Assembly: GCF_963666015.1 (NCBI RefSeq) | Contig: NZ_OY762555.1 | Coordinates: 310,001 to 374,000, forward strand | DNA from: an uncultured Sphaerochaeta sp. | Lineage (GTDB): Bacteria; Spirochaetota; Spirochaetia; Sphaerochaetales; Sphaerochaetaceae | Direction: 5' to 3' | DNA length: 64,000 nucleotides | Shown: positions 25,749 through 34,014 of the stretch, piece after piece | Numbering within the stretch: position 1 is the stretch's first letter | Layout: each line of letters opens with the position of its first letter | Made by a program: the position numbers and the translations under genes | The notes under the pieces: generated by a model | Database searches by the model: none | The model's input: only the letters and a program-made list of their open reading frames with translations | What the model was told of the DNA's origin: nothing

Positions 25749-26558
25749 ATGGATCTGACGTTATTGATCTGGTATTTTTTCTGTTATGCTATTCTAGGTT
25801 ATATAGTTGAGGTTCTGTATTGTTCCATAAGACAGGGAACTCTGGTGAATCGTGGGTTCCTCCATGGTCCCTATCTTCCTATCTATGGGTTTGGGGCGGT
25901 GTTGGTCATTTTCATCTTTGCTCGCATAACCAACAATCCATTTGTCCTGTTTTTTATCTCTGTCATTGGTACCAGTATTCTGGAATATGCAACAGGATAT
26001 CTTTCTGAGACACTGTTTTCCATCAGATTATGGGATTACTCCACCGCACACTTCAATCTCAAGGGAAGGATCTGTCTCCTCAATTCAACACTTTTTGGAT
26101 TGCTCTCACTGTTTGTCACCTATGGCGTTCATCCCCATCTCTCAGCGTTATTCGAACATTTCACTCCAGCTGTCATGGAGCATGGGGCAAAAATCATCAT
26201 CATATTGTTCAGTGTCGATACCACCATCTCAGTACTGGGTATGAGTGCTTTCCAGAGGCAGCTTGCTGAGTTTAGGGAGAAGAGAAGGGAGATTGAAATT
26301 CGTCTGAAAGTACTTCATGAATTCAAAGAGAACAAGATGCTTGAAGGTTTACGTGTAAAGTTGGATACTGAATTGGATGAATTAAGGATGCGTCTCAGTA
26401 TTTCTGCCAAACGAATCTTGCACGCATTTCCCTCGCTGACCAGCAGCAACGAGGAAAAACGGTTATTGCTGGAAACATTGAGAAAAACTATACGAGAGAC
26501 CGCCTTGCACAAGAAGTTGCATGACAAGAAGCATAGGAGCGACAAGAGAGATGATTGA
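25749..26558 (+). CDS. Putative ABC-type membrane protein, CmpB family (PF06541)
   Basis: A 269-residue protein with about five membrane segments in the first 170 residues and a charged, helical cytoplasmic tail of about 100 residues ending in Lys/His/Asp-rich sequence. The family motif NRGFLHGPYLPIYGFGAV lies at about residues 34-51, followed by TSILEYATGYLSE and LWDYS. Despite the family name no transport role has been shown for most members. The stop overlaps the YggS start. Confidence 0.85.
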   Translation: MDLTLLIWYFFCYAILGYIVEVLYCSIRQGTLVNRGFLHGPYLPIYGFGAVLVIFIFARITNNPFVLFFISVIGTSILEYATGYLSETLFSIRLWDYSTAHFNLKGRICLLNSTLFGLLSLFVTYGVHPHLSALFEHFTPAVMEHGAKIIIILFSVDTTISVLGMSAFQRQLAEFREKRREIEIRLKVLHEFKENKMLEGLRVKLDTELDELRMRLSISAKRILHAFPSLTSSNEEKRLLLETLRKTIRETALHKKLHDKKHRSDKRDD

Positions 26559-27234
26559 GTTACGGGAGCACTATCAGGAAATATTGGAAAGCTTGGCCGA
26601 AGCTGCAAGGATTGCGGGGAGAAAACCAAGTGATGTTACGCTGATGGCTGTAAGCAAGACCCGTACCTACCAGGAAGTGCTGGACCTGTATTCGTGTGGA
26701 CAGCTCCTCTATGGGGAAAATCGTGTACAGGAAGTGCAGGAGAAGGTTCCACTAGCAAGACCGGAAGGTATGCGAATGCACCTGATAGGACACCTGCAGT
26801 CCAATAAGGCAAAGAAAGCGGTAGAGCTCTTCGATGGAATTGATAGTGTCGATTCGCTGAAACTTGCCAAGAAAATTGAAGGATATCTATCCCATCCTTT
26901 TCCTATTTTGCTGGAACTCAAGACAACACAAGAAGAGTCCAAAAGTGGGTTCTCTTCTGAGGATGAGCTCTTTTCCGCCCTTGATGTCATTATGCAGAGT
27001 AGCTATCTCCAAGTACGTGGGTTGATGACCATAGGTCCATTGAATGGAGATGAGAAGATGATAAGAACAGCGTTCTCACAACTGAGAAATGCTTATGATG
27101 CGGTACAAGAGCGATTTGCCCCACCATCATTTGATACCCTGAGCATGGGAATGAGTGGTGACTATCGTCTGGCTATCGAGGAAGGTTCCAACCTGGTAAG
27201 GATTGGGACAAAGTTGTTCGGGAAACGGGGGTAA
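26551..27234 (+). CDS. YggS/PROSC-type pyridoxal-phosphate homeostasis protein
   Basis: A 227-residue PLP-binding alanine-racemase-like barrel. The PLP Lys is in LMAVSKTRTYQEV, followed by YGENRVQEVQEK, MHLIGHLQSNKAKKA, RGLMTIGPLNGD and C-terminal LSMGMSGDYRLAIEEGSNLVRIGTKLFG. The family buffers PLP and affects amino-acid balance; it has no known catalysis. The frame is open to 26521, but the conserved start is ATG 26551, overlapping the previous stop by 8 bases. Confidence 0.94.
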   Translation: MIELREHYQEILESLAEAARIAGRKPSDVTLMAVSKTRTYQEVLDLYSCGQLLYGENRVQEVQEKVPLARPEGMRMHLIGHLQSNKAKKAVELFDGIDSVDSLKLAKKIEGYLSHPFPILLELKTTQEESKSGFSSEDELFSALDVIMQSSYLQVRGLMTIGPLNGDEKMIRTAFSQLRNAYDAVQERFAPPSFDTLSMGMSGDYRLAIEEGSNLVRIGTKLFGKRG

Positions 27235-27236
27235 GC

Positions 27237-27578
27237 ATGCGCCGTACCGTGGTAATTCTATTGCTGTTGCTCATGATCTTCCCATTGCAGCTATCAGCTG
27301 AACAGCTCAAGGGGTATGAGCCCTATGAAGAAGAAGAGTTTCCTCTCTGGAGCTATAAGATCAGGAGAGCTGAGACACTTTTCTTCGGTTCCATGGTTAT
27401 CACGATCCCGGTAGCTGCATTGCTCTACCGAGTTGCAGTGGATTCCGAGCTTATTCAAACACCATCGAGTGACCTGCAAGGCTTCCTCCTGCAAGGTTCG
27501 ATTGCTGCCGGTCTTTCACTGGGCATATCGATAGCAGATTATATCATCGGCGAAGTGGGGAGTACCCATGGGCGTTAA
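27237..27578 (+). CDS. Small envelope protein, unknown
   Basis: A 113-residue protein with an N-terminal signal peptide (VVILLLLLMIFPLQLSAEQ), an acidic segment YEPYEEEEFPLW, and two further hydrophobic stretches (residues 46-66 and 87-104). It sits 2 bases after yggS and overlaps the pseudouridine synthase by 11 bases, so it is firmly within this operon. Short proteins of this plan are common in spirochaetes; no function recognised. Confidence 0.7.
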   Translation: MRRTVVILLLLLMIFPLQLSAEQLKGYEPYEEEEFPLWSYKIRRAETLFFGSMVITIPVAALLYRVAVDSELIQTPSSDLQGFLLQGSIAAGLSLGISIADYIIGEVGSTHGR

Positions 27579-28575
27579 GAAAGGGAGGGTAGACCTCGTT
27601 GTAGAATCCTTGGAACACCCCTTTCGTTTGGATGTCTATGTTGCAAGCCATACCGATATCATCTCACGTTCTACCTTGAGTGAAGCAGACACAACGATTG
27701 AGCTCAATGGCAAGGCAAGCAAGAAAAGCAAGCTTGTCAAGGAAGGTGACCGCATAAGCATCCACTTCAGCCAGTCATTCTTTGAAGGAATTGAAGGGGA
27801 AGACATTCCACTCACTGTCCTGTATGAGGATGAGAATCTTCTGGCGATCAACAAGGAACAAGGGATGGTGGTACACCCTGCAAATGGAAATATCGAACAT
27901 ACCCTGGTCAATGCATTGGTCCATCGATACGGCAAACAGTTCTGTGAGGAATTACAGGATGAAGAAGTAGGTGAGGATGAACTTGACCTCTCCAGCCCTG
28001 CTGTACGTCCTGGTATCGTGCATCGCCTGGACAAGGACACCAGTGGGGTATTGGTGATTGCGAGAAATCGCATAAGCCACAGACATCTTTCTGCACAGTT
28101 CAAGGACCGAACGACGAAGAAAATCTATATTGCCTTGGTAAGAGGAGTATTTAAGCAGAGACAGGGTATCATAGAGAAACATCTGAAACGTGACCCCAAG
28201 GATCGAAAGAAATTCACCACGTGTGCTGATAATGAAGGGAGAGATGCTAAGACTGAATTTCATGTTTTGAGACAGTACCCTGGATTTGCTCTCTTGAGGA
28301 TTACCCTCCACACCGGACGAACTCATCAGATCAGGGTGCATTTAAGCAAGGAAGGTCACCCGATCATCGGTGATCCCATCTATGGGAAGGAAGATGGACA
28401 AACCTTGATGTTGCACGCCCTTCTTCTCGAACTTGAAAGTCCGTCAACCGGAGAAAGATTGCGTTTCGTTGCCGCAATGCCTGAACGTTTTCGCTCCTAT
28501 GTTCGTTCTACTCGTCCTCTCTCCAATTCTGGCGCTCAGTCTCAATCTTACCCAACTGCAAGAGATCGTGGTTGA
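27568..28575 (+). CDS. RluA/RluD-family 23S rRNA pseudouridine synthase
   Basis: A 335-residue enzyme. An S4-like RNA-binding domain covers about residues 1-75. The catalytic motif IVHRLDKDTSGVLVIA (Asp at about 155) follows, then IYIALVRG, LHTGRTHQIRVHLS and HPIIGDPIYG. Members isomerise uridines in 23S rRNA helix 69 or tRNA; the exact site cannot be read. The last 68 bases overlap the convergent metallo-hydrolase gene, and the final 20 or so residues (Ser/Gln-rich) are not part of the fold. Confidence 0.93.
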   Translation: MGVKKGRVDLVVESLEHPFRLDVYVASHTDIISRSTLSEADTTIELNGKASKKSKLVKEGDRISIHFSQSFFEGIEGEDIPLTVLYEDENLLAINKEQGMVVHPANGNIEHTLVNALVHRYGKQFCEELQDEEVGEDELDLSSPAVRPGIVHRLDKDTSGVLVIARNRISHRHLSAQFKDRTTKKIYIALVRGVFKQRQGIIEKHLKRDPKDRKKFTTCADNEGRDAKTEFHVLRQYPGFALLRITLHTGRTHQIRVHLSKEGHPIIGDPIYGKEDGQTLMLHALLLELESPSTGERLRFVAAMPERFRSYVRSTRPLSNSGAQSQSYPTARDRG

Positions 28576-29116
28576 ACATACGTTCGATTCTCAACTTGCT
28601 TGCCGTGCCATGTCCGGGGAAGAGCAGTATGTTCTCATCAAGTGTCATCAGTTTCTGATTGATGGATGATATAAGCAGAGCCTGCTCTCGGTATCCGGGT
28701 GTGGACCCTATTCTCCCACAAAGCAGCGTATCACCAGTGAACAATGCATGATCGATTTTATATACCATGCTATCCAAGCTATGACCAGGTATATGGATAA
28801 CCTCAATCTCCAGCCCACAGAGATTAAGTACCTCAGCATCCTCAATTGGATGGTAGAGAAACTCATAGCTACTGAAGGCTGAGGCGTGTACCTCTACATC
28901 GTAGATCTTTTTCAGGGTCCCAAGACCCTCTGTATGGGAAGGGTGTCGATGGGTAAGCAATACATGTTTCAATTTGTACCGATTTGCCTCTATCAAGTTG
29001 ATCAACTCAGTATCTACATGTCCCGGATCGATCAAGAGCGCATCACTGCCCTCCTTGCGGGCAACGAGATAGGTATTGCAGAAACCTACGACAGAGAAAT
29101 GTTGATAGATATTCAA
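28508..29116 (-). CDS. Metallo-beta-lactamase-fold hydrolase with altered metal site
   Basis: A 202-residue MBL-fold protein of the glyoxalase-II-like type. Motif 1 strand is LLIDPGHVD. The metal motif is LTHRHPSHTEGL, where the usual HxHxDH has Ser in place of Asp. The later ligands are present: His in IPGHSLDSM, Asp in LFTGDTL, His in FPGHG. The start is TTG 29116, because GGGAGGAGG lies 7 bases upstream and the longer frame would start inside that ribosome site. It overlaps the stop of the pentapeptide gene. Substrate unknown. Confidence 0.85.
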   Translation of the reverse strand: MNIYQHFSVVGFCNTYLVARKEGSDALLIDPGHVDTELINLIEANRYKLKHVLLTHRHPSHTEGLGTLKKIYDVEVHASAFSSYEFLYHPIEDAEVLNLCGLEIEVIHIPGHSLDSMVYKIDHALFTGDTLLCGRIGSTPGYREQALLISSINQKLMTLDENILLFPGHGTASKLRIERMFNHDLLQLGKIETERQNWREDE

Positions 29117-29691
29117 AAGCGAGCCTCCTCCCAATTGGAGTAGCGGAAGGAGACGCGTCTCCTGTCAGTATAGACAAAGTCGGCTTTCTTCAAGTTGCAG
29201 TCCTCAAAATCAGTATCCCTGAGGAAACTTGAATTGAAGGTTGAAAAGTAAAGGTCACAGTCACCGAATGAACAACGCAGTGTGTCAATTCCACTGAAAT
29301 TGGTATGCATGATCATGCTACCTGAGAAATCACAGTCAATCATCTTGCTACCGGAAAATACACTGTAACGGGAGATGATACCGTTGAATTTACATTTTTC
29401 GAAGAGACAAAAATCGAAAAAGCTGTTAAGCAAGGTAACTTGTGAAAAATCCACATTTCTAAAGGTGCACCATGCCATATTTGAGGCAGAAATGGTTTTC
29501 TTTCCCAAGGTCAGATTCTCAAACTCACTTCCTGTAAGTGAGTAATCAACAATATCCTTGCTGCCGGTTAGTCGATCAAGACAATCCTGGTATAGTTGGT
29601 CTTGGTTCTCGCTGTGGCGATAACAATAGCTGCCTTCGTTGCATACATAGGTATGGCAGAGTGGGTGAGAGCACGTTTTAAAACTGAACAT
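29113..29691 (-). CDS. Pentapeptide-repeat protein with Cys/His-rich N-terminus
   Basis: A 192-residue protein. Residues 7-26 hold five Cys/His-type ligands (CSHPLCHTYVCNEGSYCYRH) that could bind zinc. From about residue 60 there are imperfect pentapeptide repeats with the A/S-D/N-L/F pattern (CTFRNVDFSQVTLLNSFFDF; CDFSGSMIMHTNFSGIDTLR; DTDFEDCNLKKADF), predicting a right-handed quadrilateral helix. No signal peptide. It is translationally coupled to the metallo-hydrolase downstream, suggesting a joint role. Function unknown. Confidence 0.82.
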   Translation of the reverse strand: MFSFKTCSHPLCHTYVCNEGSYCYRHSENQDQLYQDCLDRLTGSKDIVDYSLTGSEFENLTLGKKTISASNMAWCTFRNVDFSQVTLLNSFFDFCLFEKCKFNGIISRYSVFSGSKMIDCDFSGSMIMHTNFSGIDTLRCSFGDCDLYFSTFNSSFLRDTDFEDCNLKKADFVYTDRRRVSFRYSNWEEARF

Positions 29692-29769
29692 AGCATTACA
29701 GTATCAAATACCTTCTGGTTGTCAAGAGCCCCGTTTGCAGATACAGTACTTCCTGGGAGCTAGAAAGAG

Positions 29770-30738
29770 ATGCAAACAGGCTTGATAACCAGAGGAATCA
29801 ACAATATTTATACGGTGGAGTCTCAAGGGACCTCCTATCTTTGCCGTATCAAGGGAAAACAGTTGTTCCAAGTTACCGATGAGTACAATCCACTTGCTGT
29901 AGGGGACCAGGTATCTTTTATCCTTACCAATGAGGGAGAGGGCCTGATCACGGAACGACTCGAGAGACGTAACTGTTTCCAGCGCTGGAATGCAAAGAAA
30001 GGATGTAATCAGACCGTGGTAGCCAACATGGATTTGGTCGTCTGTGTAAGCAGTGTTGAAAGTCCTCCTTTCAGGCCACGATTCATAGATAGGGTAATAG
30101 CTTGCTCCCGTAAAGCACCGGTTATGATCATCCTGAATAAGAGTGATATCCTTCTCACTGAGGAGGAACACGAGCGCTTTTCTCTTTACGGTAAACTTGG
30201 GTATCAGACAATGGCGGTCAGTGCTGCCAATGGGGAAAACCTTGATCGCTTGCATGCGGTTCTTAAGGGTAAGACAGTGGCATTTGTCGGACAGAGTGGA
30301 GTTGGGAAATCCACGTTGATCAACCGATTGTTGGGAGTAGAGCAGAAGACAGGTGAAATCTCCCATAAGTATAATCGTGGTCGACATACCACCAATCATG
30401 CGTTGTTGTTGCATGGCTCCGATTTTACGATTGCAGATACTCCTGGGGTACGAGAATTTCTCGTACCACATACTGACCCCCACGAATTAAGCGATGCATT
30501 TCCTGAGTTTTCGGAGTTTAGGGGGTCTTGTACGTATGAAGGATGCCTGCATCAGGGAGAACCTGGATGCAAGGTGATGGAAGCAGTTGAACAGGATCTC
30601 ATTCACTACGATAGATATGAGAGCTATCTCAGGATGCTTGCTTCCCTCGATGAAAAGAAACCTGAGTGGATGGGGAAGAATGACCGTTCAAAATCCTGGG
30701 TCAAACGAATGGAGAGAGATGAATCACAAGAGTATTGA
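29770..30738 (+). CDS. rsgA: Ribosome small-subunit biogenesis GTPase RsgA
   Basis: A 322-residue circularly permuted GTPase. An N-terminal OB fold spans about residues 1-75. The G motifs appear in permuted order: G4 ILNKSD, G1 GQSGVGKST, G3 DTPGVREF. A C-terminal zinc knuckle follows, CTYEGCLHQGEPGCKV. RsgA checks late maturation of the 30S subunit. The mutS2 start lies inside the last 20 bases. A 253-residue open frame on the opposite strand is its shadow. Confidence 0.95.
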   Translation: MQTGLITRGINNIYTVESQGTSYLCRIKGKQLFQVTDEYNPLAVGDQVSFILTNEGEGLITERLERRNCFQRWNAKKGCNQTVVANMDLVVCVSSVESPPFRPRFIDRVIACSRKAPVMIILNKSDILLTEEEHERFSLYGKLGYQTMAVSAANGENLDRLHAVLKGKTVAFVGQSGVGKSTLINRLLGVEQKTGEISHKYNRGRHTTNHALLLHGSDFTIADTPGVREFLVPHTDPHELSDAFPEFSEFRGSCTYEGCLHQGEPGCKVMEAVEQDLIHYDRYESYLRMLASLDEKKPEWMGKNDRSKSWVKRMERDESQEY

Positions 30739-33067
30739 AGAACTGGGGTTCTTCCAGGTATTGCAACAGATACAGAGCATGAGTCATGCACCAGAAGGCG
30801 CGCAAGTTCTTAAAAAGCTCCCTTTTATTGATACAAAGGATGAGCTAATCGTACGTCAGAGAGAAGTGTCAGCAGCTATGAAATTGCTCTCAGGCGCTGA
30901 TAGGCTCATTATCCACTCATTCCCTGCAATACAAGAAACGCTCTCATCTCTTGATGATCCTACCCAAGGAGCTGAAGGGTATGAACTGCTTGATCTAGCG
31001 CGGTATATCCGTAGTGCAGAGCATCTGTATAAGCATATGGAATCTGTGCAGGATCCTGATGGATACTTTTCGGTGTTGGGACCGCTTTTCGGAGAAGGGT
31101 TGCCACATGAATTGTTGGCTTTTGCTGACCAAACAGAGGGCACGCTCGATGATAGTGGTCAGGTAAGAAACACCCATCCAAGAATAAGTGTTCTCTTCCG
31201 ACAGGTGGAAGCAGCCAAGAGTGAGCGGTCCCGCTTTTGTGCCCAGTTCATCAGAAGCAATCCTACTGCAGTGCAAACAGACCAGGAAGCAATGAGGGAT
31301 GGAAGATTGGTCATTCCCGTAAGAAGTGACCGGAGAAGTCAGGTACAAGGATTTATCTCAAGTAGTTCCAGTTCAGGAAATACCGTATTCATGGAACCCT
31401 ATACCCTTGTAGAGATGAACAATTCGGTGATGATGGCACAAAACCAAATACTCATGGAAATAGCCAAGATTCTCAGGGAACTGAACAGCAGTGCGAGAGC
31501 ACTTAGAACACAGCTGAACGCTTTGTCTACACGTATTGGCATGCTTGATGCCATTTTCTCTATTGCTCTTTGGGCTCTGGACACACATTGCACTGCTACT
31601 GACCTCATGACGAACCGATGCAACTTGGAACAGGCCCGCCATCCATTGCTGGGCAGAAAAGCTGTTCCTATTTCCATTGCACTCGAAGAAGGTGTACGGG
31701 CAGTGGTCATCAGCGGTCCGAATGCCGGTGGAAAGACAGTTACGATCAAGACTGTGGGGTTGTTTGCGCTGCTTAATCAATACTGTGGGTTCATACCCGC
31801 AAAAGAGGGGAGCAGCCTGCCCTTGTTTGACAATCTGTTTACTGATATTGGTGACGAACAGTCGATTGAGGAAGCGCTCTCAACGTTCAGTGGCCATATG
31901 AAACAGATTGGTTACATTCTGAGAAACATGAGCGAAAGGAGTTTGGTTATTCTTGATGAACTTGGCAGTGGTACTGATCCTGTCGAAGGGTCTGCAATTG
32001 CACGCTCTGTACTTGAATTCTGTTTGGAGAAAGCAAAACTGACATTGGTAACGAGCCATCATGGAGTGCTCAAGCAGTTTGCCTATGCAAAGAAGGAAGT
32101 GATCAATGCTTCTATGGAGTTCAATGAACACTCACATATGCCAACCTTCAGGGTAATACAAGGGTTGCCGGGAGAGAGCCACGCGATCGATACTGCCCGT
32201 TATATGAAACTTCCTGAGGAAGTCATATCTCGTGCTGAACAATACCTTGGCAGTGAAGCGGTCCAGATTGCTTCCATCATCAAGGATCTTGAGGAAAAAC
32301 GAAAAGAGCTTGAGAGGCAGGAAGAAAAAACCCAAAAACGGTATTACTCGCTTCAGCAAGAAGTGAAACAACTTCAGCTCAAGGAGCTTCGAGTACGTCA
32401 AAGAGAAGCTCAGCTCAAGGATGAACAAACAACTGAGCTCGCTCGATTCATGAGCGCCAAGCGAAAAGAGTTGGAAAATCTTGTAAAGACCATGAGGGAA
32501 GGTGAACTGGATAAGGCCAAGCGTAAACAGGTAAAAGCGTATGTACAAAGCCTTGAGGATAGGGTACAGGATGAACAATCAATGCTTGAACAGAGCGAAG
32601 AGGAGCTTTCAGCGTTGGAGGTCCAAAATCCAACAGAGTTCAGTGAAGGTATGGAAGTACTCTGTGGTACAGCTAAACGAATGGGAAAAATCCTGAAAAA
32701 ACAGGGAAGGAACAAGTATCTTGTCGCGATTGGATCGATGCGAATGACGCTCGAGGGCAAGCAATTGCAAGCAATCAAAGAGCAACAGAAAAAAGTATTG
32801 GTGTCGTACCATAGCAGTACTCCGCGGCCTAAACTGATGCTTGACCTGAGAGGGTATACCCTGGAGGAAGCTCTCTCTTCCCTTGAACAGCAGATTGAAA
32901 GCTGTTTGGTTCATGGTGTTTCTCAATTCTCCGTTATCCATGGCTATGGGGACGGTATTCTCTCCAGGGGAATTTCTTCCTATCTAGAGGAACATCGTTC
33001 GATACGAGGGTTCCGATTTGCCACTCCAGAGGATGGAGGAATGGGAAAAACATACGTAGAACTTTAA
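30719..33067 (+). CDS. mutS2: MutS2 family ATPase/endonuclease
   Basis: A 782-residue protein. The core has Walker A GPNAGGKTVTIKT and Walker B LVILDELGSGTDP, then the coiled-coil clamp (residues about 520-640, Lys/Glu/Gln-rich). A C-terminal Smr domain follows with LDLRGYTLEEALSSLEQQI and VIHGYGDGIL. MutS2 limits recombination and rescues collided ribosomes in other bacteria; unlike MutS it lacks the mismatch domain. ATG 30719 is chosen over 30587 because the conserved N-terminus is HKSIEELGFFQVL. The unit rsgA-mutS2 ends in a terminator. Confidence 0.95.
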   Translation: MNHKSIEELGFFQVLQQIQSMSHAPEGAQVLKKLPFIDTKDELIVRQREVSAAMKLLSGADRLIIHSFPAIQETLSSLDDPTQGAEGYELLDLARYIRSAEHLYKHMESVQDPDGYFSVLGPLFGEGLPHELLAFADQTEGTLDDSGQVRNTHPRISVLFRQVEAAKSERSRFCAQFIRSNPTAVQTDQEAMRDGRLVIPVRSDRRSQVQGFISSSSSSGNTVFMEPYTLVEMNNSVMMAQNQILMEIAKILRELNSSARALRTQLNALSTRIGMLDAIFSIALWALDTHCTATDLMTNRCNLEQARHPLLGRKAVPISIALEEGVRAVVISGPNAGGKTVTIKTVGLFALLNQYCGFIPAKEGSSLPLFDNLFTDIGDEQSIEEALSTFSGHMKQIGYILRNMSERSLVILDELGSGTDPVEGSAIARSVLEFCLEKAKLTLVTSHHGVLKQFAYAKKEVINASMEFNEHSHMPTFRVIQGLPGESHAIDTARYMKLPEEVISRAEQYLGSEAVQIASIIKDLEEKRKELERQEEKTQKRYYSLQQEVKQLQLKELRVRQREAQLKDEQTTELARFMSAKRKELENLVKTMREGELDKAKRKQVKAYVQSLEDRVQDEQSMLEQSEEELSALEVQNPTEFSEGMEVLCGTAKRMGKILKKQGRNKYLVAIGSMRMTLEGKQLQAIKEQQKKVLVSYHSSTPRPKLMLDLRGYTLEEALSSLEQQIESCLVHGVSQFSVIHGYGDGILSRGISSYLEEHRSIRGFRFATPEDGGMGKTYVEL

Positions 33068-33080
33068 TAAAAGTTGCTCA

Positions 33081-33104
33081 AGCCCTCTTTACAGAGGGTT
33101 TTTT
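33081..33104 (+). terminator. Rho-independent terminator after mutS2
   Basis: Stem CCCTCT / AGAGGG with loop TTAC, followed by six T (33099-33104), 15 bases after the mutS2 stop. Confidence 0.9.
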
Positions 33105-33112
33105 ACTGAGTA

Positions 33113-33135
33113 TACTAATTTAGTAATTTACTAAA
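33113..33135. promoter_or_regulatory. Three-half-site inverted repeat (TACTAA/TTAGTA)
   Basis: TACTAA-T-TTAGTA (33113-33125) overlaps TTTAGTA-ATT-TACTAAA (33119-33135), giving two nested perfect inverted repeats that share a half-site. It ends 9 bases before the start of the small gene at 33145, over its likely promoter and ribosome-site region. This looks like an operator for a dimeric repressor; no regulator gene is adjacent. Confidence 0.6.
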
Positions 33136-33144
33136 GGATTCAGT

Positions 33145-33483
33145 ATGAACAAGAAACATCTTAGAGCCCTTTATGAGGAGCAAAAACCACCAATGGGAGT
33201 ATTTCGATTGGTCGATAGCAGTACAGCACAGGAGTACCTAGGGGTGAACAGCAATATCCAAGCGACCAAGAACTCACTCTTTTTCCGACTTTCTGTTGGT
33301 GCTTTGGCAAACTATCCATCATTACAGGATAGCTATGACAAGCATGGGCCTTCCATTCTGGAGTTTTCCATTTTGGAAGAGCTGGATTATCAAGAGGATA
33401 TTTCTGATTATCGAGCAGACCTTCAAAACCTGCTCGCCATAATTAAACAAAACTATATATGCGCTAAGGAGATAAAAGTATGA
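33145..33483 (+). CDS. Small GIY-YIG-like protein (degenerate)
   Basis: A 112-residue protein. Residues 18-75 follow the plan of small GIY-YIG-family proteins of Firmicutes. There is a strand GVFRLVDSSTAQEYLGV (GIY replaced by GVF), then NIQATKNSLFFRLSVGALANYPSLQDSYDKHG, then a strand FSILEELDYQEDISDYRADL. Key Tyr/Arg/Glu residues of active GIY-YIG nucleases are not convincingly kept, so catalysis is doubtful. It overlaps the next gene by 4 bases (ATGA). A related protein lies at 35221-35535. Family call is by pattern only. Confidence 0.6.
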   Translation: MNKKHLRALYEEQKPPMGVFRLVDSSTAQEYLGVNSNIQATKNSLFFRLSVGALANYPSLQDSYDKHGPSILEFSILEELDYQEDISDYRADLQNLLAIIKQNYICAKEIKV

Positions 33484-33959
33484 AGATACCTACTAGTTTA
33501 AAGCACAAGCCAGTTATCGTGGTACCGAATTATGAACATGTTGATGGAAAACAGGCAAATGAAAGTGATGCCAAAGGTCTCTCGATTGGATTGGCTCAGT
33601 GGAATGATCGGGGCAGTGTGGAAGCATCAGCAAAGGTGTGGCGTTATACTGGTGAGAAATGGTCACGCCAGAGTGAAGAACTTCCCCTTACCCGTGCACT
33701 TGACTTGGCGATTCTGATATGTAGGACCAATCTGTATTTTCAGGATGCCTATCGATTTCCAAAATTCTACGATCCGGATCAACAGACAATTGACCGTATT
33801 GGGCTGCAAGGGGATGCTATGAGCGTTGAGGTTTGTACTGATAATCCTATGATTGACACTGATATCCGTCTGCTTAATGATGCCCTATCCCAGGAAGGTG
33901 AACGGCTTGGTGAGCGGTTTCGTGTGCTTGCAGATATGTTGAAGCAGATGGGGTACTGA
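33480..33959 (+). CDS. DUF6530-like protein
   Basis: A 159-residue soluble protein. The conserved block is KPVIVVPNYEHVDGKQANESDAKGLSIGLAQWNDRG, then EASAKVWRYTGEKWSRQSEELPLTRALDLAILICR. This matches proteins I know from clostridia as DUF6530; no function is known. The strong conservation of SDAKGLSIGLAQWNDRG and W-S-R-Q-S-E-E-x-P suggests a binding or catalytic pocket. Translationally coupled to the GIY-YIG-like gene; a hairpin (CACCCAG-CTATA-CTGGGTG, 33969-33987) follows. Confidence 0.75.
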   Translation: MKIPTSLKHKPVIVVPNYEHVDGKQANESDAKGLSIGLAQWNDRGSVEASAKVWRYTGEKWSRQSEELPLTRALDLAILICRTNLYFQDAYRFPKFYDPDQQTIDRIGLQGDAMSVEVCTDNPMIDTDIRLLNDALSQEGERLGERFRVLADMLKQMGY

Positions 33960-33968
33960 GACAGCTTG

Positions 33969-33987
33969 CACCCAGCTATACTGGGTG
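33969..33987 (+). repeat. Hairpin between DUF6530-like gene and udp
   Basis: A perfect 7-bp inverted repeat CACCCAG / CTGGGTG with a 5-base loop. Only two T follow, so it is at best a weak terminator. It may separate the DUF6530 pair from udp, whose ribosome site GAGGGAGG comes after it. Confidence 0.5.
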
Positions 33988-34014
33988 TTACCATGAAAAC
34001 ATGAGGGAGGCTCT

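Noticed and set aside
29722..30483. 253-codon open frame on the minus strand
   Set aside because: It lies fully antisense to rsgA, whose G1, G3, G4 and zinc motifs are complete; the antisense product has no recognisable motif or ribosome site.
30587..30718. N-terminal 44-codon extension of mutS2
   Set aside because: It overlaps rsgA in another frame and is not part of the conserved MutS2 start; ATG 30719 is sufficient.
33145..33959. Toxin-antitoxin or defence module
   Set aside because: The coupled small genes and operator invite this reading, but no catalytic residues, antitoxin-like DNA-binding domain or mobile signature support it.
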